Source of the DNA: Charina bottae
Taxonomy: Eukaryota; Chordata; Lepidosauria; Squamata; Charinaidae
Reading direction: 5' to 3'
DNA length: 64,000 bases
NCBI GenBank assembly: GCA_023362775.1
Contig: JALMGJ010000018.1
Coordinates: 21,619,105 to 21,683,104, forward strand
Shown here: one piece after another, positions 13,850-25,660 of the stretch
How the letters are laid out: every line of letters starts with the position of its first letter
Position numbering within the stretch: the first letter of the stretch is position 1
Notes under the pieces: model-generated
Told to the model about the DNA's origin: nothing
The model's input: only the letters and a program-made list of their open reading frames with translations
The model's database searches: none
Position numbers and translations under genes: made by a program

Positions 13850-14700
13850 TCCCACCGAGTTTTCCACCGCGCTGCGGGCCCCGGAGGGATTGGTGGGGGC
13901 GGCGCCTGCGTCTGCCTACGGCTGGACCCGGCCGAGGCGGCGCCGCAGAGGTGCCGGGGGGTGGGGCACGGGCGCGCCCCTCTGGGTCTCAGCCCCCCCG
14001 AGCCCTCGCTCCTCAGCGGCCGCCGGCAACGCCGGGAAGCCCTTGAGCGCCGTTCCCCCCGCCCCGTCTGCCGGCAGCCCCCAGGTGGGGACCCGCATGG
14101 AAGCGGCGCCGGGAGTCCCTGCCACGCGCAGCCCCGGCCAGCTAGGCGCCCTGGCGAGGGGCGGGCGACGGTAGACTGCCCCTGGGACTGGAGGCTCCCG
14201 ATGAGCCGCGCCCCGCTCTTTTCAGACCCCTCGCACTGAGCCGAGACCGAAAGGGGCTCCCCTCCCGGCCGCCGTCCCGGGGCCGCCCGCCCTGCCCGAA
14301 GCTCGCCCGGCCGGGCATCCGCAGCCGCGCTCAGCCCGCCGCCAGAGTCCCCCGCCCAGCCGCTGCGCTACTTACGGCTCGGCCGCTCCGCCCTCCGGCT
14401 GCTTGCCCGCTGCTGCGCTCCCGCCGCTCTCCGCTCCGGCTGGCACCGCTCGCCCGCCCCGCCCAGCGAGCGCCGCCCTACCCCGCCCGCCCGCCCGCCC
14501 GGCTGGGATTGGCCGAGCAGCCGCCCGTCAAGGCCGGGGGCGGGCACTGGGGGAGGGACCAGCGCCCCCCGCCCCCGCGGCTCTCGGGGCGCTGCGCTCG
14601 CTTGGCTGCTCGGGCGCTGGAGTGAGCTGGGGGTGGGCAGCGGGAGTTGCGCGGAGGTCTTCTCCCCGCGGCAGGACTTTGCCCCCCCCCTCCACCCCGC
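13850..14700 (-). promoter_or_regulatory. CpG-island promoter, leftward gene proposed
   Basis: Very GC- and CpG-rich DNA with repeated GC boxes (ccgccc) and an inverted CCAAT box ('gattggcc', ATTGG at 14508-14512, so CCAAT on the minus strand). A consensus splice donor on the minus strand lies about 130 bases downstream of the CCAAT box. This is the usual layout of a housekeeping-type promoter that transcribes leftward. No TATA box was seen and the start site is not defined. Confidence 0.6.
14376..14470 (-). other. Putative non-coding first exon (5' UTR), possibly PLS3
   Basis: On the minus strand the sequence reads 'GAGCC|GTAAGTAG': a near-perfect donor with the exon's last base at 14376 and GT at 14375-14374. 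There is no start codon in good context before the donor, so the exon would be untranslated. The upstream limit is arbitrary. In human Xq23 the order LRCH2 - LUZP4 - PLS3 puts PLS3 next on this side with this orientation, so PLS3 exon 1 is the leading guess. There is no protein-level support. Confidence 0.35.
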
Positions 14701-14877
14701 TCAGCGGCGTTTAGGGCTCGACTAACTGAGTGGGACGCTTGTGGGGTCCGGAGCTCCCCTCCCCAAGCCTGGGCTGCCCGTAATGTTGGCGGACGCCCGC
14801 GCTGAGCCCGTGGGTGCCAGGAGGGGTCTGGGAGTAAGGTGGCCCTTCCTCCCCAAAGCGTGGCCGTTCCCCTAGGA

Positions 14878-15020
14878 CAGTGTTTCTCAACCTTGGCAAG
14901 TTCAAGCGGTGTGGACTTCAACTCCCAGAATTGCTGGCTGGGGAATTCTGGGAGAATTGCTGGGGAATTCTGGGAGTTAAAGTCCACACATCTTCAAGTT
15001 GCCAAGGTTGAGAAACACTG
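14878..15020. mobile_element. hAT-type palindromic MITE with perfect 8-bp TSD
   Basis: Terminal inverted repeats 'cagtgtttctcaaccttggc' and its complement ending 'gagaaacactg' enclose a 143-bp fold-back element. The flanks are an exact 8-bp duplication, 'ccctagga', at 14870-14877 and 15021-15028. The CAGTGTTTCTCAACC-type end and 8-bp duplication are hallmarks of hAT elements. The element is non-autonomous. Confidence 0.93.
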
Positions 15021-18000
15021 CCCTAGGAAGTGCTGGGCGCTGCTCAGAACCTCTGCCGGGCTTTCAAGCCCTGTAGTCTCCAAGCTGCCTCTGTTTGTGA
15101 AATAATTGCACATTCTGCTCCTTCCTGTTTCTTAACCAAGCGGGTTTCTATACTTAATTTCCTTTTCATGAAGATGGCTTTTTAAAGCAATTTTTTCTCA
15201 TCCTCCTCCTCCTCCCAGGTCCCTCCACTCGCTGACCCCCAGCAAACCACCCAGTCCGAGCGCTTGGCAAGCGACAGGGTGGCAGCGCCCTCTCCAAGGC
15301 GGAGTCCATCCATGGCTGGCAATGGACCTAAAGAAGTCCTCCTAGGAAACATGTATGTCCTTCCAAGATCAAACAGGTGGCCAGTATCAGTAGATGCCCT
15401 CTTGTCCACAGTGAGATGCTTCTGGCCTGCCCTTGGTTGGCATTGAATGCTGCCTTAAGTGGGCCATACCTTGATCCAACTTCAAGGTGGCATCTACTTC
15501 TTCTTCTTCTTCCAAATCAATCCACTCCAAGATGAAGTCCTCTTGAAAGTTATGGACTGTACCACATCTATCTATCTATATGTCTGTCCACCAGCAAAAA
15601 TAACAAACAAGGAAGTTTTAGACCTCACCAAGCCAGAAATATCACTGGAAACTATCATGCCTTATTTTGTCATGCCAGGCGTTCAAATTCCCTAGGAAAA
15701 TGTATTATGCTAGGAATGGTTGGAGGTCCTAGAAAAGAACATGCTTTGGTGCATGCTTGGTAGGTACCACCAAGCAAGATAACTTTATTTAAAGCTAGAA
15801 ATGTTAAACAGCGTCGTAAAATATTGGCACGTCAGGTCTTGTGATGCTGTAGCCAAGTGGGAAACCATGGATTTTGCACACGGAGAAATGGGCTTCTCCC
15901 CACTTAGCAGGGAGCGCCAGAGCCTGGCAGGGCTGTCACGAGACTCCTCTGGGTCAGCAATTGGTCTCCTCCCAGGATGTGCAGAGCTGAGGAGCAAACA
16001 AATCCCGGCCCTCTTGGGCAGGACCGTCAGCTGCTTTTCTAAAGGAAGAACTGACTGAAGGGGGCTCTGCGGAACAACAGAATAGGAGGATTTGTCATCC
16101 TTTTAAGCTTCGCTTTGGTAAACTCAACCTCCGGGCAAATGTTATTTTCAGCTCAAGTGGGGCTTCCTGCCTGCCTGCAGGCTTAACTGGCTTTTTAAAA
16201 AGCTTTCTGCGTATGCCCACACACGGGCAGTCGGTTTTCTCTGCTACAATAAAAACTAACCAAAACAAGTATCTCCTTTATTTATTTAAATTTATTGGTC
16301 GCCAACTCCAGGGGACCCTGGGTGGCGTACAAAACTAGAGAAAACATAAAAACAGCTAAAAACGTTAAGTCAACAGACAGCCCGGCCCAAAAATGGCAAC
16401 GAACTCTCTCTGATAAAGTTCCTCAAAGATCTTCGTGTTTGACCGCGAGTGGCCTGATCTGGCGTCAGAAAGTTCAGTGGTCCACCGAGTGCCCTGCCAC
16501 ATTCCCAAGTGCCCCTTAAAGATGTCAAGCGTTTCTCCCTCGCCCATTAGCCTTCTTTAAAATTCTGCGGGTTTACTTCATCTAAAGGGGCCCCCACTTT
16601 GAACCATTTGCTTTCCTCTCCCAAAGACGTCGCTGTTCAATTGATCCTTTTGGGCTTCTCCTGCCACAGAGTGGGGCATTTTCTTTCGTGCCTCATGTTG
16701 GCCTGGCAAATACATCCCATGAAACCATGGCTTGCTCAAGTGCGAATATTCAATAAGCCACCATGGGCTGGGTGCGCATCTCCAGTTAGTCCACAAGCTG
16801 CAAGGACATGGCCAGGAACGATATTGGCCAAGGAAGTCGAAGCTCCACCTCGGGGCATCATACCGGGGTATCATCAAAAAGATGGTGGCCACAATACAAT
16901 AGTGTGGTACACAAAAAAACAGGCAGAGCTTGGATCCCACTGTTGCGTCTGCCATCTTGACTTTTTGACCACACCCTGCTGGCACCCTGGTGCCATTTAG
17001 GGTGCAACCCCATGATTTGTGTTCACTAGACAGCAGAATTCATAGCCGTCGAGAAGCAAAGAGAGGTTCCCCCTCATGGACATTTTGTGTAAAAATGAAA
17101 AAAAACGAACTTGTGATTTATGGTTTTGTTGATGAGACAGGATAGATTATGGAAAGAAGAGAGACATGATATAACTTGAAGGAGAGAGGTTAAAATATAA
17201 TTGTACTTATAACTGCTTTGAAGATCGGAAGCCACTACTTTGCATCTTTCTTTATATCTTTATCTTTTTTCTACTTTCTTCTACCTTTTTTCTTGTTGCA
17301 CTTTTAGCTTTTTCTTTCATTCCTCCCTTTCCTTTTCCTTTTCTTTGTATTAGTTCTTATTATTGCTGATAAAAATTTCAATAAAAGTTATATATATATA
17401 AAAAGAAAAGCAAAGACAGATTCCATCCCATCTGCCTCAAACATCTCTTCTTCTTGAAGGCAAGTCTTGGGTTTCCCTCTTTTGTAACTCCCATATGAGT
17501 CCCTGGGCAGCTGTCCGATCCACCCATGGGGACAGGGAGAGCTGCCTGCTCAGCAGCTGTTGCGGGAACGCAAAACCCAGGCTCAGGGTGGGGAAACTTG
17601 GGGCCCCCGGGGTCTTCCAGCTGAACGAGAGAACGAGGGTCCGAAACAGCAGCACAGAGAACATGGCCAGGAACAATACTGGCCAAGGATCCAACCCTCC
17701 AAGACATCCATTGGTGTCTCCTGCACTTGGAGATCAGGGCTGGGATGGAGATGGGCTGGAGGCCAGGGGCACCTGGCGGAAGGGTTAAAAAAGTCTTGGC
17801 TTTTTTGACACCCTCCCCCAGCGGACACTCCTGGTGAAAGCCATTTTTAAAGCATTCTGGCCAACTATAGTATTAGGCTAATGTTTCTGAAATGAGTGCC
17901 AGCATGGTGCCACAGTCAAGGCATTGGGCTAGGACTGGGCAGGCCAGCCTTGCGGGGTGACTTTGGGCCAGTTCCGCCCTCTTGGCCTGCCCTGCCCTAG

Positions 18001-18889
18001 GACAATGGCAGAAGGGGGTGCTGGTCCTCTGTCTTGAGCTCCTGACGGAAAGGCAGGTGTCCATCTAACAAGCCAATCAATAAGCACCCTTGGGTATCAG
18101 ATATCAATATGAAAAGTGGTTCTGCAACAGCCCAGCCTCCATCGCCCTCGGCTTCCATCACATCTCTGCCGGGTTGTGCTCCTAAACTGAAAAAAAGAGA
18201 AGTGGCGCTGCTCCGTTGCACACATTGCCCCATCTTTTCGATCACCTCCCCTTGCTAATCATGCAATAGTCTCCAGCTCCATTTCTCACATCACCACTTC
18301 CCTAAATGTTCTGCAGAGACCCAGCCAAGGCAGGTGCCTGCGACTTATGGCTGATGGGCTTGGCTGTGGCTCTTCAAGAGGCGCGCGGTCCGTTCCAAGA
18401 GGGCCCGGCGGTGTTTCCCCAGGAAGGCAGGGGGAGGAGAGCCGCGAATGGCCATCGGTGCCTCTGGGAACGCAGCTTGGCATGGGTGTTGGCACTGCAG
18501 GAAATAGGTGGAGTTTTGGAAGATGACACATTTGGAATAGGAACAGTTGCATTTGGCTGCATCTTGGTTGGGATTAAACAGCCCCTTTCTGACCTTTCTC
18601 TCTTCCTCTCTTCTGTTCCATCAGGCTAGATATTCAGGGTTTCTGCTGTGACGTATTTTCTGGGCTTGCAGGCACATAAGGCAACAGAATTAGAAGTGCT
18701 TTTTTAAAGATTAAAACACAGTGTCTATAGTAAGAAAAAAAAATCAAAGCTACAGAAACAATGCAACGGGAGCAATGAAGTAATATCCAAACAGTCCTGC
18801 TAGAAATGGGGATGGGATGAGAGAATTTCAACACGTGAGGACCAATACTAAGATCAATGATTAAAAAGAGATTATGAACTAATAAACAC

Positions 18890-19000
18890 TTTAACATTTG
18901 GGTTTTAGGACACTCTGTGCATATTTGATCTTGGTGATTTTTAGAACAATTAAGTCTTACGCTCATATTATTCAGCCAGAAATAATATTTGTGCATTGTC
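18890..19000. repeat. 111-bp direct repeat, left copy
   Basis: By eye it is identical, base for base, to 19181-19291. The copies flank a 180-bp segment. Both begin 'tttaacatttggg' and end 'tttgtgcattgtc'. Confidence 0.95.
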
Positions 19001-19180
19001 CGGTGGTGCCAGGGCTCCAGAGCTAGTACGCCAGGGGAATGTGCCTGACAACTGGTGGGGAGCCCTTCCTCGAACCCTGACACATGTACTGTCCCCCAGT
19101 CCCTGGTTCCAAATGCCACAGCAGCAGCCTCAGGACTCTTGGAATGACTTTGTATGGAAGGCTGGTCCTGCAATTCCCAA
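19001..19180. mobile_element. 180-bp insert between exact 111-bp repeats
   Basis: Starts 'cggtggtgccagggctccag'. Its first 48 bases recur at 22764-22811 in a different context, so it contains dispersed repeat sequence. The rest is not recognised. It could be an insertion with an unusually long target duplication, or filler at a tandem-duplication junction. Confidence 0.55.
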
Positions 19181-19291
19181 TTTAACATTTGGGTTTTAGG
19201 ACACTCTGTGCATATTTGATCTTGGTGATTTTTAGAACAATTAAGTCTTACGCTCATATTATTCAGCCAGAAATAATATTTGTGCATTGTC
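19181..19291. repeat. 111-bp direct repeat, right copy
   Basis: Exact second copy of 18890-19000. The 291-base spacing is a multiple of three, which is why a minus-strand open frame across both copies repeats the same peptide; that frame is not a gene. Confidence 0.95.
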
Positions 19292-20662
19292 TTTCTTAAA
19301 CATGGAAGAAAGTTCTAAGTTTGAGCAGAAATGAAATGAAAGTATAGGTAGTGTTTTTCTAGAGTCCCAAAAAGTCCGAGTTAGTTTTCTCCCAGAATTC
19401 CTTTCTAGGTGGCCGTGACTCTATCCAGAAGACCCCCAAATACAATGCTGGCCCATTGTAGGAGAAGGTTCGCCTTCCCAGGCTCCAGCCTGGCTCCCCT
19501 GGTCAGGAGTGCAGTAAACAATGGCCACATCAGCTAATCACTTTTTAGGCCTTTTCTCCGCAGGGGGAAAACCTTGAGATTTGCTCCCTGCACAATGGGG
19601 TTGATATGGCTAGTAGGGGAAGAGGTGGATGGGGGTGATCTTTGACCCCATTCTTTGGGTTAAGAATGACTTCTGCCTAGGACATGCTGATAATACACTG
19701 CCAAGTATCAGATCACCTTCCACGTTCAATTTGCTGTTTTGTGTCATGGCCCCTCCCATTTCCTGGAGCCTTGAGAAATGCACTTAAAAGGTGATGAAAA
19801 GGAACAAAACTGGAGGATGTGGTTTTTGTGCATGAGGGTGCTTTTCCCCCAAATAACATTGCTCAACTGCTGTGTTAACAGCTTGAGACAGAAGATGTGA
19901 ATAAAGCTGGAGGTATGGAGATAGGCAAAGTTAAAGGCACACATTCATGCCACGAGGGTTTTGTGACATGTCAAAAAAACATTCGGGTAGGGGATGGATC
20001 TGATCTCTTATCATGGAACAGCGACTGCCACTGGCCAATGATGGTTACCAGAGGGAGAACAGTAATTATAATAATAACCTTTATGGGCCACTGATCCTGA
20101 GAACGAGGAGCATCTGTTGCCATATCCAACTACTTGGGCCCTGTGTCTCAGGGGAGAGAGCTGGCTTCCCTGAGGTTGCTCTGGATCAAAGTTTTAACCG
20201 CCACCCTAATGGTTCTACCCGTGAGGAGCATACAAAAATAGATAGTTCTAGACCATCAACAGAGCTTCATGCAATCTCTCCAGTTTATTTATTTATTTAC
20301 TATTTAAATTTATATGTCTGTTCTTAAGTCAGGTGCCCCACTGTGCAGTTGCTCTCAGCTTCAGGTTTTCTGGATGATACAGATTCTCTGGATCCATTTC
20401 AGTACAGCTTCAGATCAATGGATTCCCTTGGTGGATGACCTGTGTTAGGAACTGGAGAGAGGGAATGTCCATCTTGAGGGATCTGTCATTGGCTTTCAGT
20501 CCTACAGAACATGGTAAACATCTGGATTGGACTTGGGGTTGGCTTTGGTCTGTTCTGGAGAAAGGTAGTCCTGAGGAACACCATATTTTTGTCTCTTTGA
20601 CTTACAACATCCCTCAAGTTGGGTCTAGTCTTTTGCCGTTTAACATAACTGTGTTTCCAGGA

Positions 20663-21325
20663 TGAAACCCGACTTTTATCTTCCACTCGTCTAGATTCCA
20701 GGAGGTTGTTGAGGACCTGAACGAGTGGCTCAGAAACCGCATTGGGCAGATGAGGACCATCAAATTCAGACTGAACTCAGGCAAGTCGAGACACTCTTGG
20801 ACAATAAAGCTGATTTGGAAATTTGCTTTGAACTTTGAATGCGATAGGAATTCTCTTGAAAACCGAAGACCTGGAGGGCTCTCAATTGTGCTGGCCGGGA
20901 ATTCCTGGAGCTTTGGCACAACATGTCTGAAAGCCACTAGATAAAATAATAGAAAATGCATTTATGAGGAGAATGATCTATAGGGACTAGATTTTCGTTT
21001 TCTCTCTTTCTCTCTCTTTAATGTTTACGTACTGTACCTGTTTGGCACTTTTTGTATCCACAGATTTTGTTTCTATTGATCCCATTATTTGCACATAAAA
21101 GTGCAGGAGGAAGAATCAGGGGTCCTGAGTGAGAATTGGTCTCACCCTGGTCACAGGCACAGTTCCTCTAAAAAAAAATTAGACTAATTTTTGTCCCCAG
21201 CATCGTGGACATGATTTTGATGAATTTGATGGTCCTCATCGGCCCAATACAGCTTCTGAGCCACTCTTTCGGGTCCTCAACAACCTCCTGGGATCCAGGT
21301 GAGTGGAAGATAAGACGAGTTTTCT
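20663..21325. repeat. Imperfect inverted repeat, arms about 100 bp
   Basis: The left arm 20663-20770 ('caggaggttgttgaggacc', 'cgagtggctcagaa', 'gatgaggaccatcaaattca') reappears inverted, with mismatches, at 21219-21325 ('tgaatttgatggtcctcat', 'ctgagccactc', 'ggtcctcaacaacctcctg'). About 450 bases separate them. I do not recognise the family. Confidence 0.75.
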
Positions 21326-22177
21326 CCATCCGGATACATTCCTAAAATTCCCGGAGGCCATGCTGGAAACGGAGGTCCAGCCCACCTGAACTCGGAGCTG
21401 CAATACTGCACATGGCTGCTCTCCACGGTGGTGCTGAAGAGCAGCAGAGGACAGTCCTTCTTTGGGTGAGTAGGGCAGAACCCAAGAGCCCGGGTTGCTG
21501 TGAGACTCCCTGGTTTAAGACTTGCTTTGAGAACTCCTTATTTTTCTCTCTTGCTGTTCTGCTCCTCGTCCTTTGCTCTCTGCCACTTTGAAACCCGATG
21601 AGAAGATGGCAGAGCAGCTTTTCCTGAGAAGTCTTGGCACATGGGACATCCTTTTCCAGGCTCTCCGACTGTCTTCCAGACTTCTGGGGAGTCTGTGTAA
21701 ATCAGTATCTGAGCCCAGCCAGAGGGCTTCCACCCCAGTGCCTAAGTTGCAAAACAGTGGAAGGACTGCAAATCGTCTTGCAATACTCAAAAACTTGGCC
21801 AACACTACAGAAATATTACAGCGGACAAGAGGGACATCACGAAGCCTGCACCGAAGACCTAATCAGCCCTAACAAACTCAACTTCTGGAGAGCAAAGAGG
21901 GATGCTCCGTCTCTGCTCCTTCCTACTCAACAGCGGAGCTGTAACTGTGTCCACGGGCTTTGTGTGATTCGGACACCCTACAGCACACCCACTTAGGCTA
22001 ACAGGTGAATTAAGAGAATAAGACTAGTAGAAGAACTGGTCTTAGACTGTTAGCAACTTACCACGTCTTGTCATCAAATCTGACCTTCAGGGTTGCATTG
22101 GTTCTTCATAAATCTTGCTTTCATAAAAGCAGAAAATGTTACTTTGACTTTACCCCTCACCTAGGAACTTTATCTTG

Positions 22178-22318
22178 GGATATGTCGATGAAGGTTCTCA
22201 GTCATCCAGGTGGAATTGTCTGTAGCTTGAATCATGTCAACTGGATTTCTATTTTCTCAGTGGAAACGTTTCGCTCCTTATCCAAGGAGCTTCTTCAGTC
22301 TGAGCAAAGTTAGTAAGG
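22178..22318 (-). repeat. Penelope-like fragment with hammerhead-like core
   Basis: Single copy of the unit that forms palindromes at 45.4 and 46.2 kb. On the minus strand it reads 'ctgaagaagctccttggat' then 'aaggagcgaaacgtttcc': a 7-bp stem with a GGAT loop followed by GAAAC. This motif resembles the hammerhead ribozyme found in the terminal repeats of Penelope-like retroelements (established for that group; assignment here is inference). Confidence 0.55.
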
Positions 22319-22827
22319 GAATCCTTAAATATGTTTCTAGGGTGGCTGTGTGACCTTGCACCTGTGGCTAGGTCATGGTTATTTGAGATGTTTATTTCTA
22401 AGTCTTTTTACCATCCAAAGGAGGATTTATCTTGGGATCTCCCCCTTTTTGCAAAATGCCCCAAATCAACAAGGCCTTTCTTAAGGCAAGAAAAGGAAAT
22501 CAGCCAAGTCACTCCAGTAAAAAGGAAAGCCATGAAAGCAGAGCGGGAAGTAAAATAGGCACCAAGGGGAAACGCTGAACTTCCTTGTTTTATGAATGCA
22601 CATTTGATAAATGCAATGGAAATGCATGCCAATTATGAGCAAAAGAGGTAGTAGCTCGAGCTTTTTGCATTGTTTTGTTTTTCCCAATGTGAAGGCTGTT
22701 ATAGGGGACTGAATCTCCAAGGAATGGGTCATCTCTTCCCAGGTGGAGATCCTGTCTGGACTTCCGGTGGTGCCAGGGCTCCAGAGCTAGTACGCCAGGG
22801 GAATGTGCCTGAAGGCTATGTTAACAG

Positions 22828-23140
22828 AGTAAGGGGCGTGGTGGTTCAGCGGGTAAGATGCCAGACTTGTCGATCGGAAGATCTCAAGTTCGGAGGTTCG
22901 AATCCCTAGCCCTGCGTGCGGAGTGAGCCAACCTAGCAATTCGAAAGCATGCAAATGCAAGTAGATAAATAGGTACCACTTCAGTGGGATGGTAACAGTG
23001 TTCCGCGCGTCATGCCGGCCACATGACGGTGGAAGCGTCTTCGGACAGCGCTGGCTCTTCGGCTAACAAACGGAGATGAGCACCGGCCCCTAGAGTCGGA
23101 CACGACTGTGCAGGGGAAACCCTTACCTTTACCTTTTTAC
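22828..23140 (+). mobile_element. tRNA-derived SINE (CTTTACC-tail family), near full length
   Basis: The head 'ggggcgtggtggttcagcgg' with 'gggtaagatgcc' is A-box-like, and 'ggttcgaatccc' is B-box-like. The body runs to 'agtcggacacgactgtgcag' and the tail 'ccttacctttaccttttt'. An 8-bp duplication, 'gttaacag', flanks it at 22820-22827 and 23141-23148. Related copies lie at 6390 and 57234. Confidence 0.85.
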
Positions 23141-23493
23141 GTTAACAGAATCTTGCAAGTCAGAAAGTACAAATCTCCCGCCATCTCTTTTTACAGCCAG
23201 ATCAATTAGGGTGGATCCTTTCTGAGTTTCTTTCTCTGACCATTAAGCTGCTGTGGGCTCCTCCCTCTTTTATCTGATCATCCCCTAGGCAGCATCTCTT
23301 CCCCTCGTCCCTCAAGGTTATTCCCACATACCACTATACCTACAACTTATTTATTTACTTATTTTCATTTGTCTTGTCATATATGTTGGTATTTTTACTG
23401 TACATGTTTCATCTATTATTGTACTGTATACTTCGGAAGCTCCTAAGACTCATTTGATTGCAGCAAGGTATAAATAGGGTTTATCGTCTAGAA

Positions 23494-23764
23494 CAGGGCT
23501 TTCCAAAGTTTTCCCGCGGCGACACACCAACCGCCGTTGGTGTGCCGCCGCGGGAAAACCCGGAAGTGCCGCCGTTGCGGCAGCACACAAAAACCCGGAA
23601 GCGCTGCTGCCGCTTTTGGGTTTTTGCGCGCTGCGGTTGGTGTGTCGCCGCGGGAAAACCCAGAAGCGCTGATGATGATCAGCGCTTCCGGGTTCTGTGG
23701 CGACACACCAGACTGTGTGTGGCGACACACTTTTGTGTCGCGACACACAGTTTGGAAAGCTCTG
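23494..23764. mobile_element. GC-rich hAT-type MITE with perfect 8-bp TSD
   Basis: Ends 'cagggctttccaaa' and 'tttggaaagctctg' are inverted repeats, and the flanks are an exact 8-bp duplication, 'gtctagaa' (23486-23493 and 23765-23772). The interior is CpG-rich and strongly self-complementary, with repeated modules ('gcgacacacca', 'cgcgggaaaacccgg', 'agcgcttccgggtt'). It has no coding capacity; the open frames across it are artefacts. Confidence 0.88.
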
Positions 23765-24567
23765 GTCTAGAAGGTAGCATACCAACGGATTTTCAGCGAG
23801 AGCTTAGGCAAAATTTCAGCAAGATGAAAGTCTCGCCCAATTCATGTTCACTCAGAGGTTCCTCCATATGAATTGGATGGAATTAATCCTCGAGTCATGG
23901 TACCGAAACTCTGGTCAAGCAAGTCTTATTTTTAACTCACAGTAGGAACAAGCTGTGAATTGGGAAGCTCACAATTTTTTAGTTCCATATTTTACTTCCA
24001 TATTTTGGATCTACTTCTTTGTTTCCCAATCTTAAGAGCTTTTGCAGTCATTTTCTTTTTTCAAAATTTGGGGTTAGCAAAAGCGGGAGAGCACAGTAAA
24101 TTTTCCTTGCTGAGATGGTGGCATTTCCACACCTCCTTATGTCAATATCAACCCAATAGCCACATAAATAAATGGGGGCCTCTTCGTGGCCTTCCTTCCT
24201 GGAGATGTTGGGCAGCCTGGTGAGGAAGTGATTGCTGACCTGGACATGCAGGGCGGAGCTCCTGCTTTCAAAACTAATTTCATGGAAGGACAGAGGCGGC
24301 TGGTGATAAAGTGTGGGGCGAAGGGACCACATCTGCCCCAGCCCCAGCTGCAACCGATGCGTTGACTTAGAGAACAGCTCCTTGAAAAGACAACCATGTC
24401 TTAATGTTGTAAACCGCCCAGAGTCCACTGTCGTGGAGATGGGTGGTCATAAATTCGAATAATAAACAAACAAATAAATAAATAAATAAACCAACAATGA
24501 AGAAAGGGCTACGGTGGGTTCACCTCCACAGGCTGCATTTCACCATGAGTCTCCTTGTGGGCTAGAG

Positions 24568-24745
24568 CAGGGGTACCCAACCTTTTGGCAGCAGGGACCG
24601 GTCGTGGAAGACAATTTTTCCACGGACCGGGGGGGCGGGGTTTGCAGGTGGGAGCCAGTTGTGCGGACGGGGGGCGGGGTTTGCAGGCGGGAGCCAATTG
24701 TGCGGATGGGGGGCGGGGTTTGCAGGCGGGAGCCAATTACTTTTT
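24568..24745 (+). mobile_element. hAT fragment with internal 39-bp tandem repeats
   Basis: The 5' end 'caggggtacccaacctttt', followed by 'cagggaccgg', 'gtggaagacaatttttccac' and 'ggaccgggg', resembles a widespread vertebrate hAT family (OposCharlie-like; assigned from memory). It is followed by about three copies of a 39-bp unit ('gcggggtttgcaggcgggag', cytosines at 24636, 24675 and 24714). No 3' terminus was identified. A short CA tract lies at 24790-24815. Confidence 0.6.
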
Positions 24746-25603
24746 TAACTGCTGTTCAGCTTCACTGCTGACACATGCATGTGCATATGCACACACAGAC
24801 ACACACACACACACTAACAAATTGTATACCAGGGACAATAAAAACAAAAATCCTTTGCTTTGTCTGCTCTGACATAAACTAAGCCATCTTGAATAATTTT
24901 TAACTTAAATTCTGTTCTCCATCCTTACCACATTTCTTTAATTTCCATTTCATCCAGCTTCTTTAATCTTTAATCATTTGAGCATCAAATAAACTGAAAT
25001 TTACAATCAAACACTCATTACTTTGGATTTTTTTTTACTTTTTAAATTAATTCCATCACAAAAGCAAGGGACTAAACTAAGGAAGGAAATACCCTCTTGC
25101 GGGCGTCTTTTTTTATTAAAGAGTCTTTGTCTGAAGTTGATTCATTTTCAGCATCTCTCTCTCTCTTTTTCTTCTCCTCCTTCTGGAAAATTCACCCCTG
25201 CAGAAACCGCATTACATGAAAGGATGCTTTTTTTTAACATTTTGGATTCAGTTCCAAAGAAGAGTATTTAGAAAAAGCCAGAAAACAGATAATATATGTA
25301 TGATGAAGGGGGCCTCACTCTGAGCCTCTTAGCCCAGAATTCCTTTTCCAGACCAATCGATGGACAGACATGGATGAAAATGGTTTCTCTTCAACCTAAT
25401 GTTCTTCAGATGTGGACTACATCTCCCATGAGCTGGAGTCCCACAGCCTCCTAGCAGGCTGGGAAAGATAGGCGTTGTATCCCAACTCATCTGGAAGGCA
25501 CCAGGCTTGGAGAAAGAGGTCTTATGGTTTGGGTTTTGTAGTTTTTGTTGTTATGTGATTCTACTATTGAGGTTAAGGGTCACCTTACAATTTGCAGATC
25601 TTT

Positions 25604-25660
25604 GAAGTTGAAGTCCGCCCATCTTAAAGTTGTCGAGGTTGAGAAATACTGATCTAACAT
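25604..25660 (-). repeat. hAT-type MITE, single diverged arm
   Basis: Contains 'gaagttgaagtccgcccatc', 'ttaaagttg' and 'gaggttgagaaatactg', an old copy of one arm of the common palindromic MITE. Confidence 0.6.

Larger units (their letters stand above)
1..14373. other. Non-coding stretch, possible first intron of a leftward gene
   Basis: I find no exon with recognisable protein homology on either strand. Contents are scattered repeats (listed separately), microsatellites, a G14 run at 2196-2209, a G15 run at 13113-13127 and unique DNA. If the minus-strand donor at 14376 belongs to a real first exon, this whole stretch would be its first intron. By synteny the gene could be PLS3, but none of the plastin EF-hand or calponin-homology exons is visible here, so its coding part would have to lie beyond the left edge. 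That assignment is inference only. Confidence 0.4.

Noticed and set aside
18634..19287. 217-codon minus-strand open frame with a repeated peptide
   Set aside because: The repeated peptide is the translation of the two exact 111-bp repeats. It has no homology or plausible transcript structure.
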